DNA of 64,000 nt from Salmonella enterica subsp. houtenae serovar Houten (GTDB lineage Bacteria > Pseudomonadota > Gammaproteobacteria > Enterobacterales > Enterobacteriaceae). Below the pieces are notes generated by a model, which saw only the letters and a program-made list of their open reading frames with translations, made no database searches and was not told the origin of the DNA. Both the position numbers and the translations under genes were made by a program. Shown one piece after another: positions 16,017-24,055 of this stretch; the stretch's first letter is position 1; each line of letters begins with the position of its first letter. The stretch lies in the NCBI GenBank assembly GCA_900478215.1, contig LS483478.1:2232001-2296000 (forward strand), written 5' to 3'.

Positions 16017-18994
16017 TTCAGGTATACACTCCCGCTATCTATCCAGTAGTGGCTACCGCTGTGGCGGCGGTCAGCCAGCGTATTCAATTTTAATGTCAGC
16101 GCATCGGCGGCGATCGGCGTCCCGTCCTGGAGCCAGGCGTCACTTAATGTGAACGATTCCGGGGCGCTATCTTTGCTACTGCCGCGTAATTTCAGTCGGA
16201 CATTCAGTACGCCGTCGCCAGCGATGGTTTTCGCCAGTTCGGCGGAATTAATGCTCAGGCAATAGAGTGGGGTCGCAGGCCAGCGACTGTTAGCCAATTG
16301 ACGAAAGCCCAACGTCACATTGCCGCGTAGCGGAAAATGCAGGCGAGCGTCCAGCGTTGCGCCAGGTTTATCCAAATCGATCTCGTGATACCAGATGTTT
16401 TCATCGCGAAGCGTATTAACGGTATTATCCAGTACGCCGAGATAACGCACAGTCGAATACGCGCCGATATCAGCCGCTTTAAAATTGAAACGCGGCAGAC
16501 GTAAATCCAGCGCCAGGCTGCATAACATCGCGCCCACCGCGGCAGTGGATTTTGGATTACCGATACGCCCTTGCTGACTGAAGGGATACCATTCATGTAC
16601 CTGATACTTATCCATCCAGACAATGCGATTAACCGGCACCGGTTGTAAGTGCCGGATGAGCGCCTGTACGCCCGGTAAACAGGTCGGTCTCCCCGTCACC
16701 AGCAAGATATCGCAGTGGTAGTGGGAGATCGCTTCGCAGACCGCATGAAGCGGCGTTGTCAGCGTAAACTGTCCGGCCAGCAACGCCTCCTGAAGCTGGC
16801 TAAACTGGATTTGCAACGGCACATTGAATACATCAAATGCCGGCGAACCAGACGGTAAGGCATGATCGATCGCCTGCTGGATATAGTTCATCACGTTGCT
16901 CGTTGGGCGGCGGAGCAGCAGATCGCCAAATGTCGCATGTAAACCGGCAAACGGATCGTTAATGTCGCTTTGCTCCCAGGCGGAAAGTACTGCGTGGCCC
17001 AGCGGCATAAATAATTGCAGCGCCGTTTGCTGGCGCAAAATCGCCTGGGTATCAATTCGTCCCGAATCGCCAAATAAGGTCGCCAGCAGGGTAGCGGCAT
17101 CCGTAACGCCTGCCCGTTGCAACGCCGTTTGCAGGGAAGGGAGCACGCAGCGCTGAATGATATCCAATAGCAGATCGTCCCCGGCGACTTTGAAACCTTC
17201 GCGGAACAGGAGATGGGGCGTAATTTTTACATTGGCCCCCATGCCGTCATCTAACTGATAGTGAACGATCGCCATATCCGTCGTGCCGCCGCCGATATCA
17301 ATCGATGCCACGCGCAACGCGCGTCCGGGTTCTACGCCAGGTTCTGACTGGCGGTCCGGTCTGGCCAGCGCGTGGAAAAAGGATTCAGTGCGCCCGGCGT
17401 AATGCGAAATCGCTTCGTTATAAAGCCATACCAGTTGGCCGCAACTTGCTTCGTCCCATTCCATCTGTATTTCCGGCACTGGCACCACGCTTTTTTCACG
17501 CTGCTCAGGCGTGGTGAAATCCTCATCCTGCGGATGCCAGCCCATGGCTTTCCAGACCAGCGCCAGCGCTTCAAACATTCTCTGGCGGAAAATTTCTCGC
17601 TCCTGTTTCGGCATGGCGGAAGGCAGCGTTAAAATCAGGGTGCGTAGCTGGCGCGGCGAGGCGGGAAAGCCGAGTCGCAGCCGGGTGGCGACGCTGTTAA
17701 TTTGCCCCAGCGCCTGAGCCAGAATTTCGCACAACATATGCGTCATCAAGGTGCTACGGCTGTATTGCGGCGAAAAAACCGGCAGTCTTTCTTCCTGCGG
17801 CAGGCTGAATAACGGCTGTCCGTCGTCGTTCATCAGATTCATCAGCGGAAACGCGGTGGCAAGCGGTTCGCGCTGCGTTTTACCGTGCATCTGGCTAAAA
17901 CGCCAGTCCTGCAAGGCGGGGGTTTCATCCCACAGGTAGCGGCGCGGACTGGAGATGCCGCTGCTGCCTTCGGTGCCCAGACGCTGCATAGCAAGGGCGC
18001 GAGCCTCGTCGCCCACACGCACAATAGAAGGCCAGACAAAGGCGTCGTCTCGTCCGCTTTCGACAGAAAAGTGTTGCTTGCCAAAGCGCGCTTCTGAGAA
18101 TTCCACCCGACTGGTAAATAAAGGATCGTTCAGATACTGCGGCTCGCTTAAAGCACGCACCTGAAGCTCCGCCGTCTGGCGTAACCCGTCATTCGCATCG
18201 CCATGATCCTCGATCAATACGCCGCAGGTATGCGTATTGCCGACATCCAGAATCAGATCGACCGGGATTGCTGGCGTGCTTAACGTATGTGTCACAAACT
18301 TCACTTCCGGCACCGTAAGCTGTTCGCCTAACAGCGTCAGTAAATTCAACCAGTGCGCCTGATACTCAAAGCTACGTAGCGCTTGTTGAATGGCCTGTTC
18401 CGAACGGTTTTCCACCTGTGAGGCATACTGAAGAAACGACTCGCGCAGCCAGCCGTCAATCCATGTCTGGTCAAGAAAATCGGCAACTTCTTCATCGCGC
18501 CAGGCAAGCGCAAAACGTGTGCCATTGAGCAGATCATTTTCGCAAGGCGCTAACGCCGGAGGCATATTTTTTGCCAGTTGACTATCGAAAGCGAGGGTGA
18601 TCCGGTGTGTGTTTCCGACGCTATCTGGCTCGCTGAGTTTACGTACCTGAATGCGCGCCCAGTTATCCGGCCCGTCAATAAAGGTACGTGGTGGATTAAA
18701 ACGTAGAAACGGCAGGGGAAGCCAGATTCCATCGAGTACGTCCAGTGAATAGTGCAGCGCATGGGTACTTTCTGGTTTCACAACTTCGGGTTGGCCGCCA
18801 GCACGTCCTGGCAATGTGTAGCGCCCGCTGGTCAGATCAAAATCGAGGCGCAGTAGCGGACCGTTTGCCGTTTTGCGCACAAAGCGTCCGTAGTGGGCCG
18901 ACTCTTGCGGCGTTAGGCCAAAATCAAGAAACTGGACGCCGCTATTTGCAATGAGCGTGACGCTCTGTTTGTAATCACACAGATTGACCAACAT
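16013..18994 (-). CDS. srfB: SrfB, actin/Hsp70-like ATPase-fold virulence protein
   Basis: Large soluble protein of the SrfB family, 993 residues from the chosen start. Two phosphate-loop motifs of the actin/Hsp70 fold are clear: LILDVGNTHTCGVLIED at about 247-263 and IDIGGGTTDMAIVHY at about 565-579. An adenosine-type loop (LLVTGRPTCLPGV) follows further on. An N-terminal domain of about 240 residues precedes the ATPase fold. Start choice: ATG at 18994, a few bases after the srfA stop with AGGTG upstream; a GTG at 19006 inside srfA is an alternative. The middle position in srfABC suggests it works with the membrane protein SrfA and with SrfC. Function not established. Confidence 0.88.
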   Translation of the reverse strand: MLVNLCDYKQSVTLIANSGVQFLDFGLTPQESAHYGRFVRKTANGPLLRLDFDLTSGRYTLPGRAGGQPEVVKPESTHALHYSLDVLDGIWLPLPFLRFNPPRTFIDGPDNWARIQVRKLSEPDSVGNTHRITLAFDSQLAKNMPPALAPCENDLLNGTRFALAWRDEEVADFLDQTWIDGWLRESFLQYASQVENRSEQAIQQALRSFEYQAHWLNLLTLLGEQLTVPEVKFVTHTLSTPAIPVDLILDVGNTHTCGVLIEDHGDANDGLRQTAELQVRALSEPQYLNDPLFTSRVEFSEARFGKQHFSVESGRDDAFVWPSIVRVGDEARALAMQRLGTEGSSGISSPRRYLWDETPALQDWRFSQMHGKTQREPLATAFPLMNLMNDDGQPLFSLPQEERLPVFSPQYSRSTLMTHMLCEILAQALGQINSVATRLRLGFPASPRQLRTLILTLPSAMPKQEREIFRQRMFEALALVWKAMGWHPQDEDFTTPEQREKSVVPVPEIQMEWDEASCGQLVWLYNEAISHYAGRTESFFHALARPDRQSEPGVEPGRALRVASIDIGGGTTDMAIVHYQLDDGMGANVKITPHLLFREGFKVAGDDLLLDIIQRCVLPSLQTALQRAGVTDAATLLATLFGDSGRIDTQAILRQQTALQLFMPLGHAVLSAWEQSDINDPFAGLHATFGDLLLRRPTSNVMNYIQQAIDHALPSGSPAFDVFNVPLQIQFSQLQEALLAGQFTLTTPLHAVCEAISHYHCDILLVTGRPTCLPGVQALIRHLQPVPVNRIVWMDKYQVHEWYPFSQQGRIGNPKSTAAVGAMLCSLALDLRLPRFNFKAADIGAYSTVRYLGVLDNTVNTLRDENIWYHEIDLDKPGATLDARLHFPLRGNVTLGFRQLANSRWPATPLYCLSINSAELAKTIAGDGVLNVRLKLRGSSKDSAPESFTLSDAWLQDGTPIAADALTLKLNTLADRRHSGSHYWIDSGSVYLK

Positions 18995-18998
18995 AAAA

Positions 18999-20324
18999 TC
19001 AGGCACCTATCTTTTTAAACGTCAACGGAATTGCCGCGTGGTCGCCATAACGGGCGGTACAGGTTGCGACGTCATTGACGCCCGCTTTACAGGTAATTTC
19101 CGGCATCGGATAACGTGAGCCGTCGGTGCAGCGCGCATTGCCGCGGCTTTTAATCATCAGCTCGCCCGTTTGATGCAGACCAGAGAAAATCTCCGCCCGA
19201 CAAACCACGTTATCGCCATGTACTACGCGCGCGATACCTTTGTTATTTTGGATCTGATAACGCAGAGAGGGCGGCTTGCCGGTAATCGGATCGTTGATAT
19301 CCACGCTGACCCGCCAGTTACCGTTTAAAAAGCGTGTGGTCCCAAGCTTCATCTGCGTATTGTCCATCACCAGCGCGTCTTTGGGGATAGCGGCAATGAT
19401 AACAGGCGCTTCCGGCAACGGCGCCGCTTTGGCGGCGGGCGTCACATCAGCACGATGCAGCGGCAAATGAGCGGTAAGTTCAGGCAATGGGGTAACGTCA
19501 GTTTTCGCGATAACGACAGGCGCGGCGCGAGCAGGAGAGGAACCGTCAATGGATGAAGATGGCCAGAAAAAAGGCGTGGCGACGGCGACGATAACAACGG
19601 CAGCGACAGGTAAGCTCCACAGCGGTAGACGGCGAGATCTCTTCGCCTCAGCGACCGGGATGGGTGTAGCAGGCTTCGTCTCGCTAACGATAACGTGCGG
19701 CGCAACAGGTTCTTCCGGCATTTTCGGCGGTTCAATGACCGACGTCAGCAATGGCTCATCCGCCTGACGAAATGCCGCCTCTACAAGCGGCTTTTCTTCG
19801 GGCTCCGGTTCCGGCTCGACCAGAAGGATGTCGGGGATCTCCTCGGTTATCCGCAGGCAGTCCAGCACATCATCGCGTGTATTTTCGTTGAGATTAACGA
19901 ATCCCCAGAAGGTGATAACCGGTTTGCCGTTAACCAGAAAAACATGATTTTCGCCGGGAAACTGTGTCGCTTTCTCAAGCAGCGAACCAAATAGTTGCAG
20001 CGCTGTTTTATCGGATTGCAGGCTTTTCCGACTGAGTGCAGCCGCACTTTCAAAAGTGCTGGCTAAATAACGTAACGCCCGAAAACGTGTCTCTTCGTCA
20101 GCGGCTTTCCACGCCATCGCCTGACCTTCAATCGGCGAATACCAGTCAACCCGATCGCCATTATCGTTAAGTTGCGGAATCGCCAGACAGTCAACCATCG
20201 CCTGCTGTTTACGCAGACGAAGCGTTTCGCGAATTTGCAATGCTGATTCAAATACGGCCTGACCGCCGCCGCCCACGGCCTGATAATCATCCAGATTGCC
20301 GCTGCGTAAGAGAGTTTTTGCCAC
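18999..20324 (-). CDS. srfA: SrfA, single-pass membrane protein of srfABC
   Basis: First gene of srfABC, 441 residues. The N-terminal ~230 residues are cytoplasmic, including a HVFLVNGKPVITFWGFVNL segment at about 125-143 and an acidic Pro/Glu-rich linker. One membrane span follows the basic RSRR cluster (about residues 230-250, PLWSLPVAAVVIVAVATPFF). The C-terminal ~190 residues would be periplasmic and hold several cysteines (VVCRAE, ARCTDG, ITCKAG, ATCTAR) likely to form disulfides. The topology resembles a sensor or anchoring subunit. The promoter must lie in the 220-bp gap shared with divergent ydcY. The family is named as virulence factor SrfA; activity unknown. Confidence 0.86.
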   Translation of the reverse strand: MAKTLLRSGNLDDYQAVGGGGQAVFESALQIRETLRLRKQQAMVDCLAIPQLNDNGDRVDWYSPIEGQAMAWKAADEETRFRALRYLASTFESAAALSRKSLQSDKTALQLFGSLLEKATQFPGENHVFLVNGKPVITFWGFVNLNENTRDDVLDCLRITEEIPDILLVEPEPEPEEKPLVEAAFRQADEPLLTSVIEPPKMPEEPVAPHVIVSETKPATPIPVAEAKRSRRLPLWSLPVAAVVIVAVATPFFWPSSSIDGSSPARAAPVVIAKTDVTPLPELTAHLPLHRADVTPAAKAAPLPEAPVIIAAIPKDALVMDNTQMKLGTTRFLNGNWRVSVDINDPITGKPPSLRYQIQNNKGIARVVHGDNVVCRAEIFSGLHQTGELMIKSRGNARCTDGSRYPMPEITCKAGVNDVATCTARYGDHAAIPLTFKKIGA

Positions 20325-20547
20325 GTTGTTATCCCTTAGACTTCTTCACGCATCTACTTTACGGGGTCTATACGCAAGCAAACGGCGGAAGAAAGGCAAA
20401 AAGGCGCGAATTCTCGGTCTATTAAGCCCCGTGTTTTCACTTGACGTAAGTTAAATCAGGATGGCGGCGGCGAATTACCGCATCGGGCGACAATAACGCG
20501 TATAATAGGCGAATCATGCTGTTACAGAATAACGAGTAGGAGAGCTT

Positions 20548-20781
20548 ATGTCGCACCTTGAGGAAGTGAGCGCCCGTGTGGATGCCGCCATCGCGGAGAG
20601 CGTAATTGCCCATATGAATGAATTGCTGATTGCCTTAAGCGATGACGCTGAATTACGTCGCGAAGATCGTTACGTGCAGCAGCAGCGTTTACGCACGGCT
20701 ATCGCGCATCACGGCAGGCAATATCAAGAAGATCGGGACGCGCGCCGCGAACAGCTCACCAAAGGCGGCACGATCCTGTAA
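20548..20781 (+). CDS. ydcY: Conserved small protein YdcY
   Basis: 77-residue soluble protein, acidic at the start and highly charged at the end (QYQEDRDARREQLTKGG), probably helical. It matches E. coli YdcY in length and sequence. No function known. AGGAGAG precedes the ATG at a good distance. Divergent from srfA and convergent with ydcZ, with only four bases between the two stop codons. Confidence 0.88.
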   Translation: MSHLEEVSARVDAAIAESVIAHMNELLIALSDDAELRREDRYVQQQRLRTAIAHHGRQYQEDRDARREQLTKGGTIL

Positions 20782-20785
20782 CCCA

Positions 20786-21235
20786 TTAAAACTGGCGCTT
20801 CGCAATCAGCCATGCGCCAATGACCAGCAACAGCGCGCCAAACGCCGGCCCGACCATTGCGCGTAATGTGACGCCGTGGCTACGCGCGATATCCAGCGCC
20901 AGTCCGCCGATTAACTGGCTGGCGACCAGTACCGCGATAGTCGTCGCGGCGCCAACGTTCTGATACCCGCTAATACTGGCAAATACAAAAAATGACCCCA
21001 GCAGACCGGGGATCAATGTCCACCAGCGAACGCTGGCGACCAGCTCGCCGAAGCCCGCAGCGCCTTGCTTAAACCACAATATCGTCACAAATAAAACGAT
21101 CCCTACCAGCGAGTTCAACAGCATAGCGATCAGAATCGTCGATGATGTCTGCGTAATACGCACCATCATACTGTTTTGTACCACCAGCCCGACGCCAGCG
21201 GCGATCAAAAAGATAAGCGTCAGCGACTGGTTCAT
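20786..21235 (-). CDS. ydcZ: DMT-superfamily small membrane protein YdcZ
   Basis: 149-residue membrane protein of the DMT superfamily (DUF606/YdcZ type) with about five spans, matching E. coli YdcZ closely (MVRITQTSSTILIAMLLNSL, PGLLGSFFVFASISGYQNVG). Substrate unknown. Its start overlaps the mnaT stop by one base (TGATG), so the two are translated as a unit; this could point to export of an amino-acid derivative connected with the acetyltransferase, but that is only inference from gene order. Confidence 0.9.
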   Translation of the reverse strand: MNQSLTLIFLIAAGVGLVVQNSMMVRITQTSSTILIAMLLNSLVGIVLFVTILWFKQGAAGFGELVASVRWWTLIPGLLGSFFVFASISGYQNVGAATTIAVLVASQLIGGLALDIARSHGVTLRAMVGPAFGALLLVIGAWLIAKRQF

Positions 21236-21750
21236 CAGCAGGCGTCCGGCGCGGCGTGTTCATCAAGCTGGAGCTGCATAAACGTAAGATCTAACCAACG
21301 GCCAAATTTTACGCCGACTTGCGGCATTTGCGCGGTGACGGTAAATCCTAGCGAATGATGCAGGCGTATCGAGGCGGCATTCTGTGACTCAATACCGGCC
21401 ACCATCACATGCTTGCCGCAGCGTCGGGCTTCGTCGATCAGTCTGCTGAGCAGTTTTCGCCCCAGTCCTTTTCCCTGGTGCGCTGGATGAACATAAACGG
21501 AGTGTTCGACGGTATAGCGAAAACCGTCGAAACTGCGCCAGTCGCCAAACGATGCATAGCCAGTCACCACGCCATTTTCTTCGCTTACCAGCACCGGATA
21601 GCCCAGTGATTGACGGGCCTCATGCCAGGCAAGGCGGTTATCCGTATCGACCGTCCGATCGTTCCAGATGGCCGCAGTATGTAATACCGCGTGGTTATAG
21701 ATTTCGGTAATCGCGGCACAGTCTGCTTTATCGGCAAAGCGAATCGTCAT
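21235..21750 (-). CDS. mnaT: GNAT N-acyltransferase MnaT (YncA)
   Basis: GNAT-family acetyltransferase, 171 residues. The acetyl-CoA loop is seen in VHPAHQGKGLGRKLLSRLID (about 92-111), and the start MTIRFADKADCAAITEIYNH is typical of phosphinothricin acetyltransferase-like proteins. E. coli MnaT acetylates L-methionine sulfoximine, methionine sulfone and related toxic analogues, so the role is detoxification. First gene of a two-gene unit with ydcZ. The next 220 bases upstream hold its promoter and that of divergent curA. Confidence 0.92.
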   Translation of the reverse strand: MTIRFADKADCAAITEIYNHAVLHTAAIWNDRTVDTDNRLAWHEARQSLGYPVLVSEENGVVTGYASFGDWRSFDGFRYTVEHSVYVHPAHQGKGLGRKLLSRLIDEARRCGKHVMVAGIESQNAASIRLHHSLGFTVTAQMPQVGVKFGRWLDLTFMQLQLDEHAAPDAC

Positions 21751-21972
21751 AGAAAACTCCAGGGAATATTCACGATAGTGTTAGAAATACTATTGAAGGC
21801 GGCATAAATCAACGGATTAGCGCAAGAATTCATGTTTAGCGAGGGGGTGAGAGAGTCATTCATAAAAGCGTCCAGCAGTGAAAGCCGCCTGATATCTGAG
21901 AGCGTTTAACTCCCTCGGATAACGAATGTTCGACTATTATTGATGGATTATGCCAGGCATGAGGAGAATATA

Positions 21973-23010
21973 ATGAAACAACACACCAACCGAAATCGTC
22001 GTTGGGTTTTGGCCTCGCGTCCCCACGGCGCGCCGCAGGTGGATAACTTTCGCCTCGAAGAAGATGACGTCGCGACGCCCGGTGAAGGGCAGGTATTATT
22101 GCGTACCGTTTTTTTATCACTCGACCCTTATATGCGTGGCCGCATGAGCGATGAACCCTCTTATGCGCCGCCTGTTGAACCTGACTGCGTTATGGTTGGC
22201 GGTACGGTCAGTCGCGTTGTCGCGTCGAACCATCCTGATTACCGACCAGACGAATGGGTGTTAAGTTACAATGGTTGGCAGGATTATGACATTTCAGATG
22301 GCGAAGGGTTGGTAAAGCTGGGTGATAATCCGCAACATCCTTCCTGGTCGTTGGGAATCTTAGGAATGCCGGGATTTACCGCCTATATGGGGTTACTGGA
22401 TATCGGTCAGCCGAAAGAGGGGGAAACGCTGGTTGTCGCAGCCGCCACCGGCCCCGTAGGCGCAACGGTTGGGCAAATTGGCAAGCTGAAGGGGTGCCGG
22501 GTCGTGGGTATTGCCGGCGGCGCGGAAAAATGTCGTCATGCGACAGAAGTTTTGGGATTTGATCTGTGCCTTGATCATCACGCTGATGATTTCCCACAAC
22601 AGCTTGCGCAGGGCTGCCCGCAGGGAATCGATATTTATTATGAGAATGTCGGCGGTAAAGTCTTTGACGCCGTCTTACCGCTACTGAATACTTCGGCGCG
22701 GATTCCGCTCTGTGGTCTGGTCAGCGGCTACAATGCGACAGCATTGCCGGACGGTCCAGACAGACTGCCTCTGCTGATGGCGACATTACTTAAAAAGCGT
22801 ATTCGTCTGCAAGGTTTTATCATCAACCAGGACTATGGTCACCGGATACATGAGTTTCAGCAAGAAATGGGGCGTTGGATCAAAGAAGGAAAAATGCAGT
22901 ATCGGGAGCAGATTACTGATGGGCTGGAGAAGGCGCCAGAAGCGTTTATAGGACTGCTGGCGGGGAAGAACTTTGGCAAAGTCGTGATACGCGTGGCGGA
23001 CGATACGTAA
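21973..23010 (+). CDS. curA: NADPH-dependent curcumin/2-alkenal reductase CurA (YncB)
   Basis: Zinc-free medium-chain reductase of the double-bond reductase type, 345 residues, reducing curcumin and alkenals with NADPH. The nucleotide fold is visible in VVAAATGPVGATVGQIGKL, followed by GCRVVGIAGG. The start of homology (NRRWVLASRPHGAP) and total length match E. coli CurA. ATG 21973 has GAGGAG upstream; the frame is open 11 codons further but without a ribosome site. Divergent from mnaT; a separate transcript from mcbR, which lies 335 bases downstream. Confidence 0.93.
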   Translation: MKQHTNRNRRWVLASRPHGAPQVDNFRLEEDDVATPGEGQVLLRTVFLSLDPYMRGRMSDEPSYAPPVEPDCVMVGGTVSRVVASNHPDYRPDEWVLSYNGWQDYDISDGEGLVKLGDNPQHPSWSLGILGMPGFTAYMGLLDIGQPKEGETLVVAAATGPVGATVGQIGKLKGCRVVGIAGGAEKCRHATEVLGFDLCLDHHADDFPQQLAQGCPQGIDIYYENVGGKVFDAVLPLLNTSARIPLCGLVSGYNATALPDGPDRLPLLMATLLKKRIRLQGFIINQDYGHRIHEFQQEMGRWIKEGKMQYREQITDGLEKAPEAFIGLLAGKNFGKVVIRVADDT

Positions 23011-23345
23011 AGAAAAAATGGCGGCATTATGTCGCCATAAAAATGTGCAAATTTTAAAATTCCAGCTTTACTTATATTCATCATTCAGATCGCGGTGAGG
23101 CTGCTTATCTCCTTCAGCGGCCTGAACCGGTCAAAAATCTCGATACGTTTGAGGGAGTGACGGAGATAAAACGGTTGCCATAAAGAGACCTGTATTGTTG
23201 TAAAAGATGAGAATATCACGCAAGTAAATTATCACTTTTATTTATTTGGCCGTTCAGGTCTGGATTATCTTTTTTACAATTAAGTTCCGAAACTTCTTCG
23301 GGACTCAATTGCGATGTTGTTCTGCCAAGAGGTGAAGGAAGGAAA
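23011..23345. other. Spacer between curA and mcbR
   Basis: 335 bases with no gene seen. An imperfect hairpin at 23018-23038 (ATGGCGGC pairing with GTCGCCAT, one G-T pair) follows curA but has no T-run on the plus strand. The rest is AT-rich and should hold the mcbR promoter; I see no clear operator. Confidence 0.4.
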
Positions 23346-24011
23346 ATGCCGGGTACGGAAAAAACACAACATATAAGCCTGACCACACAGGTTGAAAATG
23401 GGTTAAAGCATCAATTGTCTATTGGCGCATTAAAACCAGGCGCAAGGCTTATCACTAAAAATATCGCTCAAGAGTTAGGCGTAAGTATTACGCCGGTGCG
23501 TGAGGCCCTGTTAAGGTTGGTCTCTTCCAGTGCTTTGGCGGTGGCGCCAGCACAGGCGTTTATGGTGCCGGAGATCTCACTGGAACGCTTGCTGGAAATT
23601 AATACGATTCGTACTGCCCTGGAGGAGATGGCGGTGGTAGCGGCTGCGGGTAAGATTACCCCAGATCGCGAGCGGACTCTGAATGCGTTATTAGACGAAT
23701 TTCAACAGGCGCTGGAAAGTGGCGTTATGGAGAAAATTCTTTTGGCCAACCGCGCATTCCGCTTTGAGATCTATCATTACGCGGATATGCCAACGCTGTA
23801 TGCCATAATCGAGCAATTATGGGTACGCCTGGGGCCAAGCCTGCACTTTTTATATGATAATTTTAAACTTGATGATTATCAAAACGGCGTTAATCTGTAC
23901 AGAAAATTGCTTAATGCGTTAGCGACGGGTGATAAAGAAGCCAGCCGCCATTGCTTATTTAACGTTTTACAACAAAACGTAGCGACGATAAAAAATCAGT
24001 ACGTCATGTAA
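23346..24011 (+). CDS. mcbR: GntR/FadR-type regulator McbR (YncC)
   Basis: Transcription regulator, 221 residues. The first ~70 form a GntR winged helix (LSIGALKPGARLITKNIAQELGVSITPVREALLRL) and the rest a FadR-type all-helical effector domain. It is the orthologue by position and sequence of E. coli McbR/YncC, which represses mcbA (colanic acid, biofilm) and has been tied to yncD/yncE control. The C-terminal half is more diverged from E. coli than the neighbours are. It is convergent with yncD, with a strong hairpin between them. Confidence 0.88.
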   Translation: MPGTEKTQHISLTTQVENGLKHQLSIGALKPGARLITKNIAQELGVSITPVREALLRLVSSSALAVAPAQAFMVPEISLERLLEINTIRTALEEMAVVAAAGKITPDRERTLNALLDEFQQALESGVMEKILLANRAFRFEIYHYADMPTLYAIIEQLWVRLGPSLHFLYDNFKLDDYQNGVNLYRKLLNALATGDKEASRHCLFNVLQQNVATIKNQYVM

Positions 24012-24022
24012 GTATGACTTAT

Positions 24023-24047
24023 CAATAGCGGGGGCTCCCCGCTATTG
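24023..24047. terminator. Strong hairpin between convergent mcbR and yncD
   Basis: Perfect 11-bp stem: CAATAGCGGGG (24023-24033) and CCCCGCTATTG (24037-24047) around a GCT loop. It serves either direction; no long T-run follows. Confidence 0.6.
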
Positions 24048-24055
24048 ACGGATAG

